From Bacteroidota bacterium (lineage in GTDB: Bacteria; Bacteroidota; Bacteroidia; Flavobacteriales; Flavobacteriaceae): 5,681 bases of DNA. The first letter of the stretch is position 1. Each line of letters begins with the position of its first letter. Both the position numbers and the translations under genes were made by a program. The notes under the pieces are model-generated. The model had not been told where the DNA came from, did not search any database, and was given only the letters and a program-made list of their open reading frames with translations. Shown piece after piece: positions 1 to 5,318 of the stretch. The stretch is taken from the NCBI GenBank assembly GCA_022601215.1, contig JAHZIZ010000327.1, positions 1 to 5,681 of the forward strand, given 5' to 3'.

Positions 1-335
1 AGGGTGTGTTGGCCTTTCAAAAAGAAGAATACCCCGAAGCTTTGCAGCATTTCGAGGTATATAAAAGTAAAGGGTTACATCTTAATGATGCCGTCTATCT
101 GTATTCAGGGATGTCTCACATTGCTTTGGGAGACTTTGAGTCGGGTCATTCAGATTTCGACATTTTAATTGCTTCAAACTCCCTAGATGCCTCCAAAGGT
201 TTGTGGTTTAAAGCACTTGCTTATCTCAAGGCAAATGATACACATAAAGCCAAACAGATGCTTCTAGAAATTCTTTCAGATTCTTCTAATTTCAATACTA
301 CCAAAGCTCAAGAATTATTTGAAGAGCTGGAGTAA
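1..335 (+). CDS. TPR-repeat protein, C-terminal part (5' end outside the window)
   Basis: This is the last ~110 residues of a protein whose reading frame is open to the left edge. The GTG at position 6 is in frame but is probably internal, because the window begins inside a repeat. The sequence is all helical and has the TPR rhythm of paired amphipathic helices with small residues at the turns: a partial repeat (AFQKEEYPEALQHFEVY), a second around LYSGMSHIALGDFESGHSDF, and a third around GLWFKALAYLKANDTHKAKQ, closed by a capping helix rich in Glu and Leu. TPR domains are protein-binding scaffolds. The GLWFKALAYLK pattern is common in flavobacterial membrane-anchored TPR proteins, some encoded beside sigma factors, but the N-terminus that would show an anchor is missing. 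No specific function can be given. The gene ends in TAA, 5 nt before the convergent regulator gene. Confidence 0.75.
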   Translation, partial: GVLAFQKEEYPEALQHFEVYKSKGLHLNDAVYLYSGMSHIALGDFESGHSDFDILIASNSLDASKGLWFKALAYLKANDTHKAKQMLLEILSDSSNFNTTKAQELFEELE

Positions 336-340
336 TGTGT

Positions 341-949
341 CTAAGCGGATAAACTTTTCAAGTAAACCGACGGATACATTTCATAGCGCTCTTTAAATTT
401 CTTCGAGAAGCTTTCGGCACTTCTAAACCCATTATCAAATGCAATCGCTTCGATGGTAAATTTTCTTTTTTGCGGATTATCTTTCAATTGAGCATGAGCG
501 TGTACAATACGTAAATCATTGAGATAATTTTTAAACGACTTACCTTTACTCTGATTGATAATCTTTGAAAGGTAGCTGCTATTGGTTCCTAGCTGTTTAG
601 CCAAATTACTAAGACTTAAGTCTTGGTCTAAATAAGATTTCTGAGTTTCAAAAGCATGTAACTTAAGTAATACAGCTTCTAAAATTTCTTTAGAAATTCC
701 AATATACTTCGTCTTTGTTTGTTCAGATTCGGATGAATTCTGATTTGTTTTTTTCTGAAAACGGTCTATAACCTGCTTGTATCGTTCTTGTCTTTTTTGA
801 TGGTAATTGTAAAGGAACAAGGACATTTCAGAAATAATAGTAAAGTATAACTTCTTAGGAGCGAAAGTAACCTCGCTAATAGAAGTTTCGTGTCCGTCTA
901 CATATGTGAATGTAGTACTTTCTGCGGAAGGGATTGATAGTTTCTCCAT
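341..949 (-). CDS. AraC-family helix-turn-helix regulator lacking the usual sensor part
   Basis: This is a 202-residue DNA-binding protein. The C-terminal ~100 residues form an AraC/XylS domain. The first helix-turn-helix lies near residues 113-132 (LSNLAKQLGTNSSYLSKIIN). The second lies near 165-190 (FTIEAIAFDNGFRSAESFSK) and is followed by the typical Pro at 193. Residues 34-64, a short hydrophobic stretch followed by a basic helix (HQKRQERYKQVIDRF), resemble the juxtamembrane segment that joins TPR sensors to the AraC domain in large flavobacterial regulators. Here no TPR array precedes it, and the hydrophobic stretch contains Glu41 and is too short for a clear membrane helix. The protein is therefore probably a cytoplasmic regulator or a shortened descendant of such a sensor. 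The ATG is supported by an in-frame TAA 24 nt upstream and an A-rich leader. Target genes are unknown; the repeats upstream may be autoregulatory. Confidence 0.85.
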   Translation of the reverse strand: MEKLSIPSAESTTFTYVDGHETSISEVTFAPKKLYFTIISEMSLFLYNYHQKRQERYKQVIDRFQKKTNQNSSESEQTKTKYIGISKEILEAVLLKLHAFETQKSYLDQDLSLSNLAKQLGTNSSYLSKIINQSKGKSFKNYLNDLRIVHAHAQLKDNPQKRKFTIEAIAFDNGFRSAESFSKKFKERYEMYPSVYLKSLSA

Positions 950-1073
950 TGTGTTAAATTTTACACTAACTTAGAAGCTAACTGTTAAAATTTAGGTAAA
1001 TCCGATAAAAGTTTACGAGCCTACCTACCTCGTAATTTATAAAAATAGACCAACCAACGAAGCAAATATGAGA
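950..1073 (-). promoter_or_regulatory. Intergenic leader of the AraC-type regulator
   Basis: This non-coding gap between fabD and the regulator is AT-rich. On the minus strand it carries two tandem tetranucleotide runs, GTTGGTTGG and then GGTAGGTAGG, about 25 nt apart, the perfect octamer palindrome TTTATAAA at 1036-1043 between them, and the 7-bp inverted repeat. A TAAATTTT element matches the Bacteroidota -7 box TAnnTTTG at 7 of 8 positions, but no TTG lies at a good distance upstream, so the regulator's promoter is not firmly located. No open reading frame or RNA gene is visible. Confidence 0.35.
1013..1035 (-). terminator. Perfect 7-bp inverted repeat after fabD; weak terminator or operator
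   Basis: The arms 1013-1019 (ttacgag) and 1029-1035 (ctcgtaa) are exactly complementary around a 9-nt loop. Read on the minus strand, the hairpin lies about 38 nt after the fabD stop and is followed by ACTTTTATC, a poor U-tract. It could be a weak intrinsic terminator for fabD. It also lies 64-86 nt upstream of the AraC-type regulator start, where an operator would be expected. The sequence alone does not decide between the two. Confidence 0.35.
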
Positions 1074-1955
1074 TTAAATGGTAGCCTTTTCAGTTTCTAA
1101 ACTTCGATCCACTTTCTTCACTAAGCCTTGTAATACATTGCCTGGGCCTACCTCGACAAACTTGTCGGCACCGTCGGCAATCATCTGTTGTAGACTTTGT
1201 GTCCATTTTACAGGTGCAGTCAATTGTGCTATTAAATTTTTCTTAATTTCTGAGGGGTCAATCACAGCAGTAGTACTCACATTTTGATAAATTGGACATG
1301 CTGGTGCCGTAAATTGAGTGCTTTCTATAGCCGCTGCAAGCTCTTCTCTTGCAGGTTCCATTAGTGGGCTATGAAACGCACCACCTACCGGTAATAATAG
1401 GGCTCTTCGGGCTCCCGCCTCTTTTAAAGTTTCACAGGCTAAATTTACAGCATCAATTTCACCCGAAATCACTAATTGACCAGGGCAATTGTAATTTGCG
1501 GCGACCACAATTCCTTCAGCATCCTTACACACTTTCTCCACAACAGCATCTTCTAACCCTAAAACTGCAGCCATGGTTGAAGGTTGTATTTCACAGGCTT
1601 TTTGCATCGCTAAAGCTCGTTTGTACACTAATTGAAGACCATCACTAAATGCTAGCGTTCTATTGGCAACTAGGGCAGAAAGTTCACCAAGCGAATGCCC
1701 GGCTACCATATCGGGTTGGAAATTATCTCCCATTACTTCTGCAAGAATCGTAGAATGCAGAAATATAGCGGGTTGCGTTACTTTAGTTTCTTTTAACGCT
1801 TCGGGCGTTCCTTCAAACATAACCTTAGTAATGTCAAAGCCTAATGTTTTATTGGCATGTTGAAACAGCTCTTTTGCTTTTGAAGATGCTTCATAGAGGT
1901 CCTGTCCCATTCCTGTGAATTGTGCCCCTTGTCCAGGGAATAAGTATGCTTTCAT
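1074..1955 (-). CDS. fabD: Malonyl-CoA:acyl carrier protein transacylase FabD
   Basis: FabD moves the malonyl group from coenzyme A to acyl carrier protein, supplying the extender unit for type II fatty acid synthesis in the cytoplasm. The protein has 293 residues, close to the usual ~290-310, and all family landmarks are present: PGQGAQ at 7-12 (oxyanion-hole Gln12), the nucleophile elbow GHSLGE at 86-91 with Ser88, Arg113 exactly 25 residues after the serine as in the E. coli enzyme (binds the malonyl carboxylate), the catalytic His195 in AFHSPLM, and EVGPGNVL near the C-terminus. The ATG start gives a proper N-terminus (MKAYLFPGQGAQ). The gene stands alone among fatty acid genes here: no fabH, fabF, acpP or plsX is adjacent. 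It follows folA by 43 nt, with a candidate promoter in and just before that gap. Confidence 0.97.
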   Translation of the reverse strand: MKAYLFPGQGAQFTGMGQDLYEASSKAKELFQHANKTLGFDITKVMFEGTPEALKETKVTQPAIFLHSTILAEVMGDNFQPDMVAGHSLGELSALVANRTLAFSDGLQLVYKRALAMQKACEIQPSTMAAVLGLEDAVVEKVCKDAEGIVVAANYNCPGQLVISGEIDAVNLACETLKEAGARRALLLPVGGAFHSPLMEPAREELAAAIESTQFTAPACPIYQNVSTTAVIDPSEIKKNLIAQLTAPVKWTQSLQQMIADGADKFVEVGPGNVLQGLVKKVDRSLETEKATI

Positions 1956-1981
1956 CTGGTAGTAGTCTTAGTTAGATTCTG

Positions 1982-2014
1982 CAAAAATAGGTTAAAATTT
2001 ATTTTCTAACCCAA
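1982..2014 (-). promoter_or_regulatory. Candidate fabD promoter (TTG-N22-TAnnTTTG)
   Basis: On the minus strand, TATTTTTG (1982-1989) matches the Bacteroidota -7 consensus TAnnTTTG at every position. A TTG at 2012-2014 provides the -33 element with a 22-nt spacer, within the range I recall for flavobacterial promoters. The -33 element falls in the last codons of folA. The -7 box ends 26 nt before the fabD ATG, which leaves a short leader. fabD may thus be transcribed on its own as well as by read-through from folA. Confidence 0.5.
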
Positions 2015-2481
2015 GTCTCATAGGTAAAAGAAAACCGATGCTTTTCATCTTTTTCATGAGTTTCGGCACTCGTTAATTTCCAGTCTTCTCGTGAAATTGC
2101 AGGAAAGAAGGTGTCAGCGTCAAAGCTGCCATGCACTCGTGTCAATTCAATTTTATGTGCGACCATTAACCCCATTGTATAAATTTCTCCGCCACCAATA
2201 ATAAAGGGCTGTTGGTCTTCTTTGGCAACAGCTAAAGCCTCTTCCATAGAATGCACCACAACAGCACCTGCTCTCACATAGTCTTTGTTTCGAGTGATCA
2301 CCACATGAATTCTGTTGGGGAGGGGTTTCGGAAAACTTTCAAACGTCTTTCGGCCCATAATAATATAGTGACCTGTAGTGAGTTGCTTAAATCGCTTGAA
2401 GTCATTAGGTAGGTGCCAAACTAGATCGTTATCCTTTCCAAGTTCATTGTTCTGGCCGGCGGCGGCAATCATTGTTATCAT
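1999..2481 (-). CDS. folA: Dihydrofolate reductase
   Basis: The enzyme reduces dihydrofolate to tetrahydrofolate with NADPH, sustaining thymidylate, purine and methionine synthesis. It has 160 residues, the usual length for the chromosomal enzyme, and lines up almost without gaps with E. coli DHFR: Trp22, catalytic Asp27, Phe31, the NADPH-binding GRKT (43-46), Arg57 for the folate glutamate, the conserved Gly pair in IIGGGEIY (96-97), and Thr114, equivalent to E. coli Thr113. Residue 28 is Phe where E. coli has Leu. The first ATG is preferred over Met4 because it reproduces the E. coli numbering and overlaps the stop of the 2TM gene as ATGA, indicating translational coupling. No thymidylate synthase gene, a common partner, lies in the window. 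Confidence 0.97.
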   Translation of the reverse strand: MITMIAAAGQNNELGKDNDLVWHLPNDFKRFKQLTTGHYIIMGRKTFESFPKPLPNRIHVVITRNKDYVRAGAVVVHSMEEALAVAKEDQQPFIIGGGEIYTMGLMVAHKIELTRVHGSFDADTFFPAISREDWKLTSAETHEKDEKHRFSFTYETWVRK

Positions 2482-2903
2482 GCTTGTTCTGGAGGTAGTG
2501 GATTGTCTAGCGCTTTCTTTTTTTTTACTTCTGAAGTGATTACATCTTTTCTCACTTCTTTTTCAAGCTCAGCGATACGCGCCTCTTGTTTGGCTTTGAG
2601 CTTTTCTATTTGCCTATTTTCCCATTCGGCACCCATAAACTTATGCAAAACAAAGACGTTGAGTAGATGAATAAGAAAGAGTAATGCCCAAATAAGAATG
2701 GCCCAAACAAACCAATCTTTGATTAAAAAATCCTTCCCAATGCCTAGAATCGGATTGATAATGATGAGTAAAACAGACCCTGCAAGAAATAATATGAAAT
2801 GACGCATAAGACGTTTTTTTTGTCCTACTCTTTTACGAGCATAGTCATACTGCTCTCTACTTTCGGTATCAATTCTCTCCGTATTTTTATTTTTTGAAAA
2901 CAT
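2478..2903 (-). CDS. 2TM domain-containing membrane protein
   Basis: This is a 141-residue inner-membrane protein of the 2TM-domain family, which is common in Bacteroidota. An N-terminal polar, basic stretch with YDYARKRVGQKKRLMRH leads into a first membrane helix at about 36-53 (FILFLAGSVLLIIINPIL). A short loop with Trp64 follows, then a second helix at about 65-87 (FVWAILIWALLFLIHLLNVF). The family signature GAEWENRQIEKL (91-102) begins a charged helix, probably a coiled coil, to about residue 118. The tail is basic with prolines. Both ends should face the cytoplasm. The biochemical role of these stand-alone 2TM proteins is not known to me; the same fold accompanies LytTR or histidine-kinase modules in other proteins. 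Its TGA stop overlaps the folA ATG by 4 nt, so the two are co-translated. Confidence 0.88.
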   Translation of the reverse strand: MFSKNKNTERIDTESREQYDYARKRVGQKKRLMRHFILFLAGSVLLIIINPILGIGKDFLIKDWFVWAILIWALLFLIHLLNVFVLHKFMGAEWENRQIEKLKAKQEARIAELEKEVRKDVITSEVKKKKALDNPLPPEQA

Positions 2904-2920
2904 GGATGATTATCTTTATG

Positions 2921-2950
2921 CAATTGTAAAAATACTTAAAATTTAGCCAA
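2921..2950 (-). promoter_or_regulatory. Candidate promoter of the 2TM-folA operon (TTG-N19-TACAATTG)
   Basis: On the minus strand, TACAATTG (2921-2928) matches TAnnTTTG at 7 of 8 positions. A TTG at 2948-2950 stands 19 nt upstream, a good Bacteroidota spacing. The -7 box ends 17 nt before the ATG at 2903, giving a very short leader. The box lies in the 57-nt region shared with the divergent PLP-enzyme gene, so the two promoters must overlap or sit back to back. I found no comparably good match for the plus-strand gene. Confidence 0.45.
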
Positions 2951-2960
2951 TTCTGATTGT

Positions 2961-4052
2961 ATGCAAGATTTAAAAAAACTGTACCCCGCTGCTGCTTCAA
3001 TGACTTATCTTAATACTGCCTCCTGTGGATTACTGTCTAAGCCTCTAGTAGAATGGCGTAAGGCACATGACCAAAAGCTATTACAAGATGGTAGTCTATA
3101 TCGAGATCTACACAAAGCACATATCAAAGAAATTAGAGAGAGCGTGGCACGTTTTTTTACGGCACGAACAGATGAAGTGGCTCTTGTACCAAACTTTTCA
3201 TTTGGGATAAATGTAATTTTGGATGCCATGTCTAAAGGGAAAAAGGTGTTGCTGTTAGACAGTGATTATCCTTCTGTGAATTGGCCATTTGAGCACCGAG
3301 ATTTTGATGTTAGTTATGCTAAAATTGACGAAAACTTGGAAGACAATATTTTAGAAGCGATTTCAAAGTATCAACCCGATGTATTGGCCTTGAGTTTAGT
3401 GCAATACATAAGTGGTCTAAAAATCGATTTGAGTTTTGTGAAACGATTGAAACAACAACAACCGTCGCTTTTTATTATTGCCGATGGTACTCAGTTTTTA
3501 GGAACGGAAAGATTTAGTTTTTTAGACAGTGGTATTGATGTGCTGGGAGCGAGCTGCTATAAGTGGATGCTTTCGGGGTATGGGAATGCTCTTTTTATGG
3601 TTCGTAAAGAAGCTCAGAAGCTACTGCATTCTAGTACTATTGGTTTTAATTCGGCCGATGCACAATTTAGTAAAAGAGATGCTCTTGAATTTGTGGGGCA
3701 CATGGAGCCAGGGCATCAGGATACGCTAAATTATGGTAGTTTGGGTGAGTCCATTCGATTTTTTGAATCCTTAGGGGTTTCAGCAATAGAAAATCATCTC
3801 GCCGATTTATGTGGAAAAGCATTTCAGGCTTTTAAAAAAAGAGGCTTGTTGTTAGCGATGGTAGCAAATAGGTCCAATCATAGTACCATTTTCAACCTTA
3901 AGGGAGGTATGTCTCTTTTTCAAAAACTACAAGAAAATGGCATAGTATGTTCTCTTAGAGGTAAAGGTATCCGAGTGAGTTTTCATATTTATAACTCGGA
4001 AGAGGACCTAATTCAACTGTTAAAAATTCTGGACGGGCAGTCTAATCTATGA
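2961..4052 (+). CDS. Class-V-fold PLP-dependent enzyme, candidate ergothioneine C-S lyase (EgtE-like)
   Basis: This is a 363-residue fold-type I PLP enzyme of the aminotransferase class V / NifS group. It starts with the usual MTYLNTASCGLL segment (14-25). NFSFGIN (78-84) should bind the cofactor phosphate. Tyr103 in DSDYPSVNWPF probably stacks on the PLP ring. Asp175 and Gln178 (ADGTQ) contact the pyridine nitrogen and O3'. Lys201 in SCYKWMLSGYG forms the Schiff base. The loop that carries the persulfide Cys and the RTGHHCAQP motif in SufS-type desulfurases is absent: GIVCSLRGKGIRVSFHIYN stands there, so it is not a standard cysteine desulfurase. Its 3' end overlaps the convergent ergothioneine operon by 11 nt. 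That suggests, by inference only, that it cleaves hercynylcysteine sulfoxide as EgtE does. A kynureninase-like or isopenicillin-N-epimerase-like role remains possible. Confidence 0.85.
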   Translation: MQDLKKLYPAAASMTYLNTASCGLLSKPLVEWRKAHDQKLLQDGSLYRDLHKAHIKEIRESVARFFTARTDEVALVPNFSFGINVILDAMSKGKKVLLLDSDYPSVNWPFEHRDFDVSYAKIDENLEDNILEAISKYQPDVLALSLVQYISGLKIDLSFVKRLKQQQPSLFIIADGTQFLGTERFSFLDSGIDVLGASCYKWMLSGYGNALFMVRKEAQKLLHSSTIGFNSADAQFSKRDALEFVGHMEPGHQDTLNYGSLGESIRFFESLGVSAIENHLADLCGKAFQAFKKRGLLLAMVANRSNHSTIFNLKGGMSLFQKLQENGIVCSLRGKGIRVSFHIYNSEEDLIQLLKILDGQSNL

Positions 4053-4323
4053 CTTCGACGCCTTTCCAAAAGGCTATAAAACCTTCAATGGGTTTTGCAG
4101 CATGTGATGTTTCAGGATAATACCAAGCTGCATCTGGGTTAGGCTTGCCATTAACCTCTAAGGAATAATAAGAGGCTTGGCCTTTCCATGGGCAATGGGA
4201 TTGTGTAGTACTGTCTTTAAAAAACTCTTTGTTGATACTATCTGCTGGAAAATAATGATTATTTTCCACCACGACAGTGTCGTTACTTTCTGCGATAACT
4301 TGATCGTTCCAAATGGCTTTCAT
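4042..4323 (-). CDS. DUF427 domain-containing protein
   Basis: This is a 93-residue, single-domain cytoplasmic protein of the DUF427 family. It carries the full family pattern: MKAIWNDQVIAESNDTVVVENNHYFP at the start, the HCPWKG core at 43-48 followed by Ala50 and Tyr52-Tyr53, AWYYPE at 66-71, and IEGFIAFWKGV at 79-89. The invariant His, Cys, Trp, Lys and Tyr residues suggest a ligand-binding or catalytic pocket, but no reaction is established for the family. There is no signal peptide or membrane segment. It starts 2 nt after the egtD stop and is therefore the last gene of the ergothioneine operon, probably translated by re-initiation. Its last 11 nt overlap the 3' end of the convergent PLP-enzyme gene. 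A role in ergothioneine metabolism is only an inference from this position. Confidence 0.93.
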   Translation of the reverse strand: MKAIWNDQVIAESNDTVVVENNHYFPADSINKEFFKDSTTQSHCPWKGQASYYSLEVNGKPNPDAAWYYPETSHAAKPIEGFIAFWKGVEVID

Positions 4324-4325
4324 AT

Positions 4326-5300
4326 TTATTTATTTTTTCTGAATATGTAATTTTTGTAATAGTGTTTCGAGTCTGTAAAAGAGGTGGCTACGAGTAATCC
4401 AGCTTCTTTAGCCAACCATGCTACGATCTTGTCGTCATATTTCTGAGAAATTTCGGTATGAATTGTCTCCCAGGCATCGAATGAAATATTGAGATCTAGT
4501 GCTTCGATGCGTACTTTCATAGCTTCTTTAGCTACCAAATAACTTTTTGCTGTCCCCGTTTCTGGATCGTAGACTTCCCAATGTTTAAACTTATCAACGT
4601 CAAATTGACCCCCCAATTCGCGATTAATACGGTGCAGAAGGTTCTTGTTAAAGGACGCTGTTACCCCTTTAGGGTCATTGTAGGCATCGAGGATGGTTTG
4701 AGGGTGCTTCTTTTGATCAAACCCCATAAATAAGAGGTCATTTGGATTCATCACATTTTTTAATTGCGTGAGAAATTCAATGGCTCTTGGGTGAAGTAAA
4801 TTTCCAATGTTGGAGCCTAAAACCATCAATACCTTTTTACGACTGTCATAGTGTTTCAATCTATCGAGCACCTCAAAATACATTCCTTTTTCAGGATCTA
4901 CTCGTACTTTTGGTAACTCTTTTGAAAGCGTTTTAGTAAGATCATCAATAGCGTTCTGACTAATGTCAATTGGCTTGTATATAAAATTGAATTCTTGATC
5001 CGATAAGTGTTTTAGTAATACTTTGGTTTTCTTCCCGTCACCAGCTCCAAGTTCGATAAGATCAAACCCTTTTCCTTGGCCTCGAAACAATTCCGCTATT
5101 TCTGAAGTGTAAGTGGATAAGATTTCAAATTCACAATTGGTGAGGTAGTATTCTGGTAAGGCCATTATATCCTGAAATAATTTATCGCCAGTAGCATCAT
5201 AGATGTATTTGGAATATAAATACTTCGGGAAGGAGGAGAGTCCTTGGTAAACGTCTTTTTTAAAGGCAGTGTCCAATAGAATTTCTGTGGTTGGATTCAT
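4326..5300 (-). CDS. egtD: L-histidine N-alpha-methyltransferase EgtD
   Basis: EgtD uses three S-adenosylmethionine molecules to trimethylate the alpha-amino group of histidine, giving hercynine, the first step of ergothioneine synthesis. The protein has 324 residues, close to the ~321 of the mycobacterial enzyme. The family start is clear (KYIYDATGDKLFQDI at 31-45, PEYYLTNCEFEIL at 49-61). The SAM site is IELGAGDGKKT at 82-92, with PIDIS at 110-114. By alignment from memory with M. smegmatis EgtD, the histidine-binding residues Asn166, Tyr206, Glu282 and Ser284 correspond to Asn167 (LGSNIGNL), Tyr207 (DAYNDPKGVT), Glu283 and Ser285 (TEIS). Mycobacterial Met252 appears to be Ser253 here. The gene lies 18 nt after egtB and 2 nt before the DUF427 gene. 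Its start gives a full-length N-terminus with an A/T-rich leader. Confidence 0.96.
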   Translation of the reverse strand: MNPTTEILLDTAFKKDVYQGLSSFPKYLYSKYIYDATGDKLFQDIMALPEYYLTNCEFEILSTYTSEIAELFRGQGKGFDLIELGAGDGKKTKVLLKHLSDQEFNFIYKPIDISQNAIDDLTKTLSKELPKVRVDPEKGMYFEVLDRLKHYDSRKKVLMVLGSNIGNLLHPRAIEFLTQLKNVMNPNDLLFMGFDQKKHPQTILDAYNDPKGVTASFNKNLLHRINRELGGQFDVDKFKHWEVYDPETGTAKSYLVAKEAMKVRIEALDLNISFDAWETIHTEISQKYDDKIVAWLAKEAGLLVATSFTDSKHYYKNYIFRKNK

Positions 5301-5318
5301 AGAATGTTATAGTCGCAA

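Noticed and set aside
1078..1863. Three plus-strand open frames of 66-99 codons lying over fabD
   Set aside because: They are antisense to a gene with every FabD active-site motif, have Cys/Leu/Ser-rich compositions without domain logic, and lack convincing start regions.
3005..3729. Open frames on both strands within the PLP-enzyme gene (3005-3229 minus, 3529-3729 plus)
   Set aside because: They overlap a well-supported 363-residue enzyme in other frames and encode no recognisable protein.
2961..4052. Annotation of the PLP enzyme as a cysteine desulfurase (SufS/NifS)
   Set aside because: The RTGHHCAQP-like loop with the persulfide cysteine is missing; the single Cys near residue 330 is not in that context.
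4060..4074. 6-bp hairpin as an intrinsic terminator of the PLP-enzyme gene
   Set aside because: No U-tract follows on either strand and it lies in DUF427 coding sequence, so I did not annotate it as a terminator.
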